Below are positions 48,686 to 57,506 of a stretch of 64,000 bases of DNA, piece after piece. The position numbers and the translations under genes were made by a program. The DNA comes from VRUE01 sp963780815 (lineage in GTDB: Bacteria; Actinomycetota; Thermoleophilia; Solirubrobacterales; 70-9): assembly GCA_963780815.1 (NCBI GenBank), contig CAWADG010000005.1, forward strand, positions 330,927 through 394,926, in the 5' to 3' direction. Position 1 is the first letter of the stretch. Each line of letters opens with the position of its first letter. The notes beneath the pieces are model-generated. The model was not told where the DNA came from and did not search any database. It worked only from the letters and a program-made list of their open reading frames with translations.

Positions 48686-50649
48686 ATCATCCCGGCGAGT
48701 GCACTGGGATCGACAACAGGCGCCTGGCAGGCGAAGTTCTCGCAGACGTAGGCGGTCGCGGCGCCGTCGACTGCGTCGCGGTCGCGGAGGAGCTCGGGCG
48801 ACGCCGTGCCCTCCGGCCCGCCGGCGAGCACGAGGTGTGGCCGGTACTCCTCGCGGACGACCGCCGCCATCGTCGCGAGATCGTCGCCGATCAGCGCAAC
48901 CTCCTTGACCGTGGCAAGGTGGAGGTCGAGCGCGCGCAGTAGGTGCGCGAAGGCGTCGGGCTGGCGTGGCGCGAGCTTCGCGTAGAGGGTCAGCACGCCA
49001 ACCGCTTGGTCCCCATAGGTTCGATCGCCGCTGAGGGCCGCCAGCCTCAGCAGCCCCAGCGCGGCCGAGGAGTTACCGGACGGGATCGGGTGGTCGCCGA
49101 TCTCCTTGCGGCGCGCGATCAGCTCCTCGTGATCGGCGGAGGTCGAGAAGAAGGCGCCGCGCTCGGGGTCGCCGAAGCGCTCGATCATCGAGTCGGCGAG
49201 CCCGCGCGCCTCCTCGTACCAGCGCTGCTCGAAGCTCGATTCGTAGAGGGTCAGGAGGGCCTCGATCAGGAACGCATGGTCCTCGAGATAGGCGTTGAGC
49301 CGGGCCTCGCCGTCGCGGTAGGTGCGGAGCAGGCGCCCTTCCGGATCGCGCAGGGACACGAGCACGAACTCGGCGCAGGAGCGGGCCGCGTCGAGGTAAT
49401 CGGCGCGCCCGAGCGCCGCACCGGCCTCGGCCAGGGCGCCGATCGCGAGCGCGTTCCAGGACGCGAGGCGCTTGTCATCGAGCCCGGGGCGGACGCGGGA
49501 CGCGCGTGCCTCGAGCAGGGCCCGGCGCGCCTCGAGCAGGGTCGAGCTGCGCTCGGCGGTCGCGCCACCTGCCAGGTGGAGGACACTGCGGCCCTCGAAG
49601 TTGCCTTTCACCGTGACCCCGTAGAACTCGATCGCCTCCTCGGCATCGGGCCCGAGGACGGCGCGGATCTGGTCCGGGGTCCAGACGTAGAACAGGCCCT
49701 CCTCACCCTCGGAGTCGGCGTCTAGCGCCGAGTAGAAGCCGCCCTCGGGGCCGCGCATCTCGCGCAGCATCCAGTCCAGGGTCTCCTCGCAGATTCGCCG
49801 GAAGCGGTCGTGCTCGAGCGCCTGCCATCCGTGCAGGTAGGCCGCTGCCAGCTGGGCGTTGTCGTAGAGCATCTTCTCGAAATGGGGGACGAGCCAGCGC
49901 CCGTCGACCGAGTAGCGGGAGAAGCCTCCGCCGAGCTGGTCGTAGATGCCGCCGGCCATCATCGCGTCGAGCGTCCGCTCGACGTGGCCGGTCTCGCCCC
50001 TGGCCAGCAGCAACTCGAGCGCCGAGGACGGCGGGAACTTGGGTGCGCCGCCGAAGCCCCCGTGCTCGGTGTCGGCACGCTCTCGCAGGCCATCGAGGGC
50101 CAGCTCGAGGACGGCGGCGTCGGGGCGACCCTCCGATGGCTCCAGGGACGCGATCGCGGCCAACCTGTCACGGGTGCGGGGCGCCTGTGCGCGGAGGTCA
50201 TCGCGGCGGTTCTCGAAGGCATCGAGGACGGCTTCCATCACCATCTGGAAGCTCGGCATCCCGCGGCTGTCGTCGGGAGGGAAGTAGGTGCCGCCGTAGA
50301 ACGGGACCCCGTCGGGTTCGCAGAAGACCGTCATCGGCCAGCCGCCCTGGCCGCTGATCGCCTGCACCGCCTCCATGTAGAGGGCGTCGATGTCGGGCCG
50401 CTCCTCGCGGTCGACCTTGACGTTGACGAAGTTCTCGTTCATGTAGGCGGCCGTGACAGGGTCCTCGAACGACTCGCGCTCCATGACATGGCACCAGTGG
50501 CAGGCCGAGTACCCGACCGAGAGCAGGATCGGACGGTCGAGCTCCCGAGCGAGCCCCAGTGCATCCGGCCCCCAGGGATGCCAGTCGACCGGGTTGTCTT
50601 TGTGCTGGAGCAGGTACGGACTGGTCTCCTCCGCCAGGCGGTTCGCCAT
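48682..50649 (-). CDS. YyaL/DUF255 thioredoxin-domain protein
   Basis: 655 residues. The N-terminal thioredoxin-like domain (DUF255) contains the C-x-x-C as SACHWCHVMERESFED and the conserved NRLAEETSPYLLQHKDNPVDWHPW start; the rest is an (alpha/alpha)6 barrel with YDQLGGGFSRYSVDGRWLVPHFEKMLYDNA and ALDADSEGEEGLFYVWT. Widely conserved, function not settled. TAAGCT is 6 bp before ATG 50649 on the minus strand, so the mRNA is probably leaderless. MMPL is co-translated behind it. Confidence 0.92.
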   Translation of the reverse strand: MANRLAEETSPYLLQHKDNPVDWHPWGPDALGLARELDRPILLSVGYSACHWCHVMERESFEDPVTAAYMNENFVNVKVDREERPDIDALYMEAVQAISGQGGWPMTVFCEPDGVPFYGGTYFPPDDSRGMPSFQMVMEAVLDAFENRRDDLRAQAPRTRDRLAAIASLEPSEGRPDAAVLELALDGLRERADTEHGGFGGAPKFPPSSALELLLARGETGHVERTLDAMMAGGIYDQLGGGFSRYSVDGRWLVPHFEKMLYDNAQLAAAYLHGWQALEHDRFRRICEETLDWMLREMRGPEGGFYSALDADSEGEEGLFYVWTPDQIRAVLGPDAEEAIEFYGVTVKGNFEGRSVLHLAGGATAERSSTLLEARRALLEARASRVRPGLDDKRLASWNALAIGALAEAGAALGRADYLDAARSCAEFVLVSLRDPEGRLLRTYRDGEARLNAYLEDHAFLIEALLTLYESSFEQRWYEEARGLADSMIERFGDPERGAFFSTSADHEELIARRKEIGDHPIPSGNSSAALGLLRLAALSGDRTYGDQAVGVLTLYAKLAPRQPDAFAHLLRALDLHLATVKEVALIGDDLATMAAVVREEYRPHLVLAGGPEGTASPELLRDRDAVDGAATAYVCENFACQAPVVDPSALAGMI

Positions 50650-50767
50650 CGTCCGAGCTTACCCTCGGAAGCCGGTTGGCTAACTATTGGCCACCCGCGG
50701 GTAGGCAAAACTAAATTATTTTCGTCCAGAACCCCTTTACTTTGGTGAAGCAGGGTGCCGGTGGGAC

Positions 50768-50773
50768 TACCTT
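50768..50773 (+). promoter_or_regulatory. -10 element TACCTT of the GGDEF-EAL gene
   Basis: TACCTT is followed by 7 bp and GTG 50781; supports 50781 rather than TTG 50742 as start. Confidence 0.35.
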
Positions 50774-50780
50774 CTGTCGG

Positions 50781-52190
50781 GTGCCGATCGAACCACTGCT
50801 GGGTCAGAGCGAGCCGGCGATCCGGGCGGTGCTCGACAAGCTCAACGATGACGATCGCGAGGTCGTCGTCGCCGCCCTCGAGCGTGCCGAGCGCACCGAG
50901 ACGGAGCTCCGCTATCTGGCCGACCACGACTCCCTGACCGGACTCCTCGACCGGCGCCGGTTCCGCGCCGAACTCGACCAGTTCGTCTCCTTCAGCGCCC
51001 GCTACGGCGGGCTGGGCGCGGTGATGATCATCGACATCGACGGCCTCAAGACGATCAACGACTCCTACGGCCACCAGGCCGGTGACAACCTGATCCGCCA
51101 GATCGCGGCGATCCTGCGCGAGCGGGTTCGAACGACCGACATCGTCGCCCGTCTATCGGGGGACGAGTTCGCGGTGCTGATGCCGCAGACCGACATCACC
51201 GGCGCGATGACCCTCGCAGAAGAACTTCGGACCCAGGTGGCAGAGACCGCGCGCCCCGCGCTCGAGGCTGAGTGCGCGACGATCAGCGTCGGGATCGCGA
51301 TGTTCGGCCGCAAGCCGCGCGGCAGCTCGGAGGGCGTTCTCGTCGCCGCCGACCAGGCGATGTACACCGCAAAGCAGGGCGGCCGCGACCGGATCGCCCT
51401 CTTCCGCGACCCGAGCGAAACGCAGAAGTCTCCGGAGCGGATCAAGTCGACGACGGCGCGGATCCGGGACGCCCTCACCCACAACGGGCTCGCCCTTCAC
51501 TCCCAGCCGATCCGAAGCCTCGCCTCGGGCGGCATCGAGCGCTACGAGCTGCTGCTGCGGATGGCGGCGGAGAACGGGTCGCTGTTGCCTGCCGCCTCCT
51601 TCATCGAGGCCGCGGAGCGCTCCGGGATGGTCCAGGAGCTCGACCGCTGGGTCGTCGCCCGGGCCCTCGAGCTGGTGGCCGCGCGCGAACGCGAGGGCCA
51701 CCCCGTCTCTCTCCACGTCAACCTCTCGGGCGTGTCGATGACCGACCTCTCGGTCCTCGAGTACATCGAACGCAAGGTCGACGAAGGGGGCGCCGACCCC
51801 GCCCGCTGCACGTTCGAGATCACGCGCTCGACGCCGATCGATGACTACGACACCGCGCTCGGGTTCGCCGACCGTCTGACCGAGCTCGGCTGCCAGGTCG
51901 CGATCGACGATTACGGCGCGGGCTTCAGCCCGTTCCACCACCTGAAGCAGCTGCCGTTCGACCTGATCAAGATCGACGGCGAGTTCGTCCGCGACATGCC
52001 CCGCAGCGACGCCGACCAGCTCACGGTCCAGGCGATCGTCCAGATCGCCCGCGGGCTGGGGAAGACCACGATCGCCGAGTTCGTCCAGGACGACCTCACG
52101 GCCGAAATGCTTCGGGATTACGGCGTCGACATGGCCCAGGGCTTCCACCTGGGGCGCCCCGTCGACATTGCCGAGGCGCTCGCCGCCTAG
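50781..52190 (+). CDS. GGDEF-EAL protein (c-di-GMP synthesis/degradation)
   Basis: 469 residues, no membrane segment and no PAS domain. A short helical region leads into a GGDEF domain (RYLADHDSLTGLLDRRRF, DIDGLKTINDSYGHQAGD, active site RLSGDEFAVLMP, TISVGIAMF) and an EAL domain (ERYELLLRM, VNLSGVSM, CTFEITRS, AIDDYGAGFSPFHHLKQLPFDLIKIDGEFVRDM, AQGFHLGRP). SGDEF is compatible with cyclase activity. In the EAL part the metal and general-base residues are there, but the Glu that usually follows (E-x-T-E) is Arg in FEITRS and AEGV is AEFV, so its hydrolase activity is open. Confidence 0.9.
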   Translation: MPIEPLLGQSEPAIRAVLDKLNDDDREVVVAALERAERTETELRYLADHDSLTGLLDRRRFRAELDQFVSFSARYGGLGAVMIIDIDGLKTINDSYGHQAGDNLIRQIAAILRERVRTTDIVARLSGDEFAVLMPQTDITGAMTLAEELRTQVAETARPALEAECATISVGIAMFGRKPRGSSEGVLVAADQAMYTAKQGGRDRIALFRDPSETQKSPERIKSTTARIRDALTHNGLALHSQPIRSLASGGIERYELLLRMAAENGSLLPAASFIEAAERSGMVQELDRWVVARALELVAAREREGHPVSLHVNLSGVSMTDLSVLEYIERKVDEGGADPARCTFEITRSTPIDDYDTALGFADRLTELGCQVAIDDYGAGFSPFHHLKQLPFDLIKIDGEFVRDMPRSDADQLTVQAIVQIARGLGKTTIAEFVQDDLTAEMLRDYGVDMAQGFHLGRPVDIAEALAA

Positions 52191-52702
52191 ACCCGGTCGC
52201 GTCGCAGCAGGGCTGAGATCCGCGTCTTCAGGTTCGCCGCGCCGATCATCGCCCGCTCCTGGCCCGAGCCGGAGGGGGGCATCGCGCCCAGTTGCTGGGC
52301 CAGGTGGGTCGCGTTGACGTAGGCGTCGTTGCGCTGGATCCTGCCGTCGCGGACGGTGACGAGATCGAAGCCGGTGATGTCGATCGAGGCGCCGGTCGGG
52401 ACCAGGCCCTCGAAGGGCGCCGGGCCGGTGAAGGTTCCCGTCGCCCGCCAGCGGACGGCTGAGAGGTCGCCCTCGGTCACCTGGTCGATGACCTCGAAGC
52501 GCCAGTCGGGGAAGGCGGCGAAGAGGTTGCCGAACCACTTCCGAAGTCCCTCCGGGACCGTCAGCTCCGCCATCCCGTGGAGGACGTCGATCCCTCCCGG
52601 CTCCCAGACCGCGGCCATCGCGTCGAGGTCGCGGGCCGCGACGGCGTCGAAGTAGGCGGCGGCGACCGCGGCGGGTTCGCTTCGTGCCGTCTCGGTCGCC
52701 AT
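52187..52702 (-). CDS. SnoaL-like (NTF2-fold) ester cyclase family protein
   Basis: 171 residues: AAVAAAYFDAVAARDLDAMAAVWEPGGIDVLHGMAELTVPEGLRKWFGNLFAAFPDWRFEVIDQVTEGDLSAVRWRATGTFTGP … IDITGFDLVTVRDGRIQRNDAYVNATHLAQQLG. This is the polyketide-cyclase-like pattern common in actinobacteria. Substrate unknown. The start lies against the truncated IS481 remnant, which may have removed the original upstream region. Confidence 0.83.
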   Translation of the reverse strand: MATETARSEPAAVAAAYFDAVAARDLDAMAAVWEPGGIDVLHGMAELTVPEGLRKWFGNLFAAFPDWRFEVIDQVTEGDLSAVRWRATGTFTGPAPFEGLVPTGASIDITGFDLVTVRDGRIQRNDAYVNATHLAQQLGAMPPSGSGQERAMIGAANLKTRISALLRRDRV

Positions 52703-52722
52703 CGCCGCGGTCCCTAGGCAGG

Positions 52723-53411
52723 CGAAGTTGCTTCGCCGGGCTCAACACCCGCCAAAAGCGCCTGGCGCTGATCGCCCGCCACGCCGATCCCTACGAGCGC
52801 CGGCCCGAGCCGTCGCCAAAGGAGCTGCACATCGACGCTCAGAGCCCGGCGAGAAGGTCCAGATGGACTGCTTCTACGTCGGCCGCCTGGCCGGATCGAA
52901 GGGGGTCGTCTGGCAATACACGGCGATCGACGTCGCCTCCGCCTACACCTGGGCATTCCTGCGCCAGAGCGAGCACAACCCCTCCGCCCGCCACACCGCC
53001 GAGCTCGCCCACCTGGTCGCCGCCGAGCTGGGGGCGGCGGGCTGGAGGCTGGGCGAGGTCACCACCGACAACGGCTCGGAGTTCCGCGCCGCGGGCTTCT
53101 CCGACGCCCTCGCCGCCAACAGCGTCACCCAACGCAAGATCAAGGCCGGGCGACCGAACTCAAACGGCTGCGTCGAGCGGGCCCAGCTGACGATCCTCGA
53201 GGAGTGCTGGCGGCCGGCCTTCTCGCGCTCTTTGGCGCCGCGGGTCACCGCCCTACGCCGCGACCTCGAGGAGTACCTGCGCTACTACAACCGAGACAGG
53301 GCCCACACCGGCCGGCTGACGAAGGGAAGGGTGCCGGCGGATATCGTCTTCGGCGCCCGCAAGATGGCGAGCGCGCGATGAGACCGAGTTGTCGTCACAT
53401 CTCGGGGTTAG
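52723..53411 (+). mobile_element. IS481-family element, 5'-truncated and frameshifted
   Basis: The remnant encodes the linker (GLNTRQKRLALIARHADPYER) and the DDE integrase core: MDCFYVGRL (first Asp), VTTDNGSEFR (second Asp), NSNGCVERAQLTILEECW (Glu) and YLRYYNRDRAHTGRLTKGR. The N-terminal helix-turn-helix is missing, and the linker is one frame away from the core: a base is lost near 52848. The sequence about 53388-53411 (TTGTCGTCACATCTCGGGG then TTAGGAC) is like the right terminal repeat of actinobacterial IS481 elements, so the right end seems intact and the left end deleted. No active transposase can be made. Confidence 0.8.
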
Positions 53412-53417
53412 GACGCC

Positions 53418-54779
53418 CTAGGCGGTGACGTCGCGGGCGAAGGCGTCGAAGGCGTCGACGTAGGTCTGGAGGTCGTCCTCGGTGTGGGCGATCGAGAGCG
53501 TCCACTCCTCCTCGACGCCCGGCGTCATGAAGACGCCGTGGTTCATGTGGTAGAGCCAGGCGAGGGTCGAGAGCTCGTCGTCGACCTTGGTCAGGTAGTC
53601 GCGGTACTCGTACATCCGTTCCGGGGAGAAGATCACGCACCCCTTCGCGCCGAGCCCCTCCGTGTAGGCGGGGAGGCCGCGGGAGTCGATGATCTCCTGG
53701 CAGGAGTCGAGCAGGCGCCGGTTGGTCGCCTCGAGGTGCGCGTAGACGTCGTCGGTCAGCACCCGGGTCAGCGTCGCCTCGGCGGCGGCCATAACCAGCG
53801 GGTTGCCGTTGAAGGTCCCGTACTGGTTGACGGTCCCGTCGGCGACCAGCGCCGCGAGCTCCTCGGTCATCCCGATCGCGCCGCCCGGGTAGCCGCCGCA
53901 GCTCGCCTTGGCGAGGGTGACGATGTCGGGGGTGACGCCGAATCGCTCGGTCGCCCCTCCGGCCGCGATCGTGCACCCGGTCTTGACCTCGTCGAAGATC
54001 AGCTTCACACCGTGCTCGGCGGTCAGCTCGCGGACCCGCTCGAGGTATCCCTCGCGCGGGGGGATGATGTTGATGTTCATCATCGCCGGCTCCATGATCA
54101 GCCCGGCGACCTCCTCGCCGATCTTCTCGAGGACCGAGGCGAGCGCGTCGGCGTCGTTGAATGGGACCGAGCGGGTCAGGTCGGTGACCGCCTTCGGCAG
54201 GCCGGCGCCGTAGGGGACGCTGATCGGGTCGTCGCGGTCCCCGAGCGCCTCCAGCGGCGGGTAGACCGAGACCATCACCGCGTCGTGGTGGCCGTGGTAG
54301 GAGCCCTCGATCTTGAGCAGCGTGTCGCGGCCGGTGGCGCCGCGGGCGAGGTGGACGGCGTCCATCGTCGACTCGGTGCCGGAGTTCGTGAACCGCCACT
54401 GCGGCAGGCCGAAGCGGCGCTGCAGCTCCTCGGCGACGGCGATCGAGCCGTCGGTAGGGGCGGCGAAGTGGGTGCCGCGGTCGACCTGGGCCTTGACCGC
54501 CTCGCCGACCGTCGGGTTGGCGTGGCCGATGCACATCACTCCGAACCCGTTGTGGAAGTCGACGTACTCGTTGCCGTCGACGTCCCAGACGCGGCTGCCG
54601 TGGCCGCGGTCGATGTAGACGGGCCACGGGTCGTTCGCCTGGAACGAGGACGGGACCCCGTTCGGCATCGATTTGACGGCCCGCTCGTAGGTCCTGGCCG
54701 AGGTGCCGGTGCGATTGCGGTAGCGCTCCTGCTCGGCCTCGGTCAGCTCGGCGATGCGCTTGCGGTCGATCGTTGACAT
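53418..54779 (-). CDS. class III (HemL-like) PLP-dependent aminotransferase
   Basis: 453 residues. Resembles glutamate-1-semialdehyde aminomutase: FHNGFGVMCIGHANP, FTNSGTESTMDAVHLAR, IEGSYHGHHDAVMV, LIFDEVKTGC and the PLP Lys in IVTLAKASCGGYPGGAIG. It has an N-terminal extension of about 40 residues compared with HemL and lies last in an acyl-CoA operon, not with heme genes. A paralogue acting on a CoA-pathway amine or amino ketone is more likely than heme synthesis. Starts 9 bp after the ligase stop. Confidence 0.85.
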   Translation of the reverse strand: MSTIDRKRIAELTEAEQERYRNRTGTSARTYERAVKSMPNGVPSSFQANDPWPVYIDRGHGSRVWDVDGNEYVDFHNGFGVMCIGHANPTVGEAVKAQVDRGTHFAAPTDGSIAVAEELQRRFGLPQWRFTNSGTESTMDAVHLARGATGRDTLLKIEGSYHGHHDAVMVSVYPPLEALGDRDDPISVPYGAGLPKAVTDLTRSVPFNDADALASVLEKIGEEVAGLIMEPAMMNINIIPPREGYLERVRELTAEHGVKLIFDEVKTGCTIAAGGATERFGVTPDIVTLAKASCGGYPGGAIGMTEELAALVADGTVNQYGTFNGNPLVMAAAEATLTRVLTDDVYAHLEATNRRLLDSCQEIIDSRGLPAYTEGLGAKGCVIFSPERMYEYRDYLTKVDDELSTLAWLYHMNHGVFMTPGVEEEWTLSIAHTEDDLQTYVDAFDAFARDVTA

Positions 54780-54788
54780 TCGGGCAGC

Positions 54789-56237
54789 CTAGCTGCGACG
54801 CAGCTCGGCCCGCCTGATCTTGCCGCTCGGCGTCTTCGGCAGCTCCTCCGCGAACTCGACGATCCGCGGGTACTTGTAGGGCGCAGTCTGGTCTTTGACG
54901 TGGTCCTGGAGCTCGCGGGCGAGCTCCTCGGAGGGCTCGCTGCCGGCGGCGAGGACGACGATCGCCCGGACCACCGAGCCGCGCTCGGGGTCGGGATCGG
55001 CGACCGCCGCCGCCTCGGTCACCGCCGGGTGGGAGACGAGCGCGGACTCGACCTCGAACGGCCCGATCCGGTAGCCGGAGGAGAGGATCAGGTCGTCGTT
55101 GCGGCCCTCGAACCAGAGGTAGCCGTCCTCCCCCTCGCGGACGAGGTCGCCGGTGGCCCACCACTCGCCCTCGAAGCGCTCGCCATCGAGGTAGTGGTCG
55201 AAGAACGTTTCAGAGCTCGAGGCGCGGAGCTGGAGCTCCCCGTCGACGACCCTGGTCTCCAGTCCCGGCAGCGGCCGGCCCATCGAGCCGTCGCGCGCCG
55301 GGTCGTCCTCGTCGGGCGACATCCCGGCGATCGCCCCGGTCTCGGTCTGGCCGTAGCCGTCGCCGATCGGCAGGCCCATCCGCCCGCGGAAGAGGCGGAT
55401 CGCCTCAGGCTCGATCGGCTCGCCGGCGGAGAGAAGGCGGCGCAGGGAGGGAATCGGGGCGAGCTCTGCCCGCTTGGCCAGCATCCGGTACTCGGTCGGG
55501 GCCTGGCAGAGGACGTTGACGCCGAGCTCGGCGCAGAGGCGGAGCCGCTCGTCAGGGTCGAACCGCCCATCGTGGAGGACGGCGACGGCGCCGGTCAGCC
55601 AGGGAGCGACGAATGCGTTACGGGTCGACTTGGACCAGCCGGGGGCCGCCGTGCACCAGGCGATCTCGCCCTCGCGGGAGCCGAACCAGTGCTCGGCCTG
55701 GGTCCTCTGGCCGCGCAGGTAGCGCTGCGGGTAGACGACCCCGCGTGGCGTCCCAGTCGTGCCCGAGGTGAAGACGATCGCCGCCGGGTCGGCGGCGGCG
55801 AGGTCGGCGACCTCCGTCGGCGTCTCCTGGTCGAGGTCCTCGTCGAGGACCCGGGCGATGTCGTCCATGTCCATGTGGGGGATGCCGTCCGGCAGCTCCC
55901 CGAGGTAGCTCTCCTCGCCGACCGCCAGCTTCGGGTTTGCGGCGGCCGCCCGCAGATCGAGGTCCTTGCGGCGAAGCTGTGGGTTGCAGGGGAGCGCCAC
56001 CGCGCCCATCCGCCAGCACGCGAGCATCGCCAGCACCCACTCGACCCGGCTGCCGACGAGGGTCATCACGACGTCGCCGCGCTCGACTCCTCGCGCCGCG
56101 AAGGCGCCCGAGAGCCCGGCCGAGCGCGCGAACAGCTCGCCGAAGTGGTGAACGTGGACCTCGCCGCCGGCGTCGACCTCGATCAGCGCCCGGCGCGCGG
56201 CCGGGAACGCTTCGACGACTTCCTCGATGAAGTTCAC
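54789..56237 (-). CDS. acyl-CoA synthetase (AMP-forming)
   Basis: 482 residues, ANL superfamily. P-loop-like AMP site IVFTSGTTGTPRGVVYPQ, A5 region GYGQTETG, A7 WWATGDLV, A8 hinge GRNDDLILSSGYRIGPFEVES and the catalytic Lys in TPSGKIRRAEL. Similar to medium-chain (ACSM-like) ligases that activate fatty or aromatic acids as CoA thioesters. It would supply the acyl-CoA for the dehydrogenases upstream in the operon. Confidence 0.9.
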   Translation of the reverse strand: MNFIEEVVEAFPAARRALIEVDAGGEVHVHHFGELFARSAGLSGAFAARGVERGDVVMTLVGSRVEWVLAMLACWRMGAVALPCNPQLRRKDLDLRAAAANPKLAVGEESYLGELPDGIPHMDMDDIARVLDEDLDQETPTEVADLAAADPAAIVFTSGTTGTPRGVVYPQRYLRGQRTQAEHWFGSREGEIAWCTAAPGWSKSTRNAFVAPWLTGAVAVLHDGRFDPDERLRLCAELGVNVLCQAPTEYRMLAKRAELAPIPSLRRLLSAGEPIEPEAIRLFRGRMGLPIGDGYGQTETGAIAGMSPDEDDPARDGSMGRPLPGLETRVVDGELQLRASSSETFFDHYLDGERFEGEWWATGDLVREGEDGYLWFEGRNDDLILSSGYRIGPFEVESALVSHPAVTEAAAVADPDPERGSVVRAIVVLAAGSEPSEELARELQDHVKDQTAPYKYPRIVEFAEELPKTPSGKIRRAELRRS

Positions 56238-56265
56238 GCGCGGCAGTCTGCCGCAACGCCCGCCG

Positions 56266-57480
56266 CTAGCGCAGTTCCGCCGAGGTCTTGCCGAGCAGCT
56301 GGCGGGCGACGATCAGCAGCTGGATCTGCTGCGTCCCCTCGAACAGGTCGAGGATCTTGGCGTCGCGCGCCCACTTCTCGAGCAGAGCGCTCTCGCCGTA
56401 GCCGATGCTGCCGCAGAGCTCGACGCAGCCGAGGGTGACGTCGACGCAGGTGCGCCCCGCCTTCGCCTTCGCCATCGAGGCCTGCAGCGAGTTCGGCTTC
56501 GAGTTGTCCGCCATCCAGGCGGCCTGCAGGGTCAGCAGGCGGGCCGCCTCGTAGTCGGCCTCCATCTCTCCGAAGCGGGCCGCCGCGGCTGACTGCGAGA
56601 GGGCCGGCGCCGTGTCGTCGAACTCGACCCCGGCCTCGGTCAGCAGCCGCTGCGTCTCCTCGAGCGCGGCGCGGGTCACCCCGACCGCCATCGCCCCGAC
56701 CAGCGGCCGGGTGTTGTCGAACGTCTGCATGACGCCGCCGAAGCCGCGCTTGGTGTCGATCTCGGGGCTGCCGAGCAGCGCCTCCTTCGGCACACGGCAG
56801 TCCTGGAGGATGAAGTTGGCGGTGTCCGACGCCCGGATCCCGAGCTTGTGCTCGAGCCGGTCGAGCTTCAGCCCCGGGTTGTCGCGCTCGACGATGAACG
56901 ACTTGATCGCCGCCCGTCCCTGCGAGCGGTCGAGCGAGGCCCAGACGACGATCAGGTCGGCCCGGTCCCCCGAGGTGACGAAGATCTTCTCGCCGTTGAG
57001 GACGTATTCGTCACCGTCGAGCTCGGCGGTGGTGCGGATCGCGGCCGAGTCGGAGCCCGCCTCGGGCTCGGTGATCGCCATCGCCGCCCACTTGCCGCCG
57101 TAGAGCTCGAGCTGCTCCTCGTTTGCGACCGAGACGATCGCCGAGTTGCCGAGCCCCTGGTTCGGCAGGGTCAGGGTGAGGCCGACATCGCCCCAGCACA
57201 TCTCCATGATGCTGAGGACGGTCGCCAGGTTGGAGCCGTTGCGGTTCCCCTGCTCGGCGCCGTTCTCGGAGTCGCGCTTGACCCCGCCGGCGCCGGCGCC
57301 GCCGAGTTCGCCGCCCTCGTTGACGCCCTCGATGACGGCGGCGAGCATGTCGAGCTCCTTCGGGTAGGCGTGCTCTTCGGCGTCGTACTTGCGTGAGATC
57401 GGACGCAGGACCTCGGTCGCGACCTGGTGCGCCTGGCTGACGAGGGGCTTGAACTTCTTCGGTGTCTCGAGATTGATCAT
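56266..57480 (-). CDS. acyl-CoA dehydrogenase
   Basis: 404 residues. Flavin-dependent alpha,beta-oxidation of acyl-CoA: MAITEPEAGSDSAAIRTTAE (FAD/substrate), SGDRADLIVVWASLD, IRASDTANFILQDCRVP, TFDNTRPLVGAMAVGVTRAALEE, GSIGYGESALLEKWARDAKILDLFEGTQQIQ with the catalytic Glu. A Gly/Asn-rich insert (GGAGAGGVKRDSENGAEQGNRNGSN) sits in the N-terminal helical domain. Second of two adjacent dehydrogenase genes. Confidence 0.92.
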   Translation of the reverse strand: MINLETPKKFKPLVSQAHQVATEVLRPISRKYDAEEHAYPKELDMLAAVIEGVNEGGELGGAGAGGVKRDSENGAEQGNRNGSNLATVLSIMEMCWGDVGLTLTLPNQGLGNSAIVSVANEEQLELYGGKWAAMAITEPEAGSDSAAIRTTAELDGDEYVLNGEKIFVTSGDRADLIVVWASLDRSQGRAAIKSFIVERDNPGLKLDRLEHKLGIRASDTANFILQDCRVPKEALLGSPEIDTKRGFGGVMQTFDNTRPLVGAMAVGVTRAALEETQRLLTEAGVEFDDTAPALSQSAAAARFGEMEADYEAARLLTLQAAWMADNSKPNSLQASMAKAKAGRTCVDVTLGCVELCGSIGYGESALLEKWARDAKILDLFEGTQQIQLLIVARQLLGKTSAELR

Positions 57481-57506
57481 CGTCTTGCCTTTCGCTCTCT
57501 GCCGAC

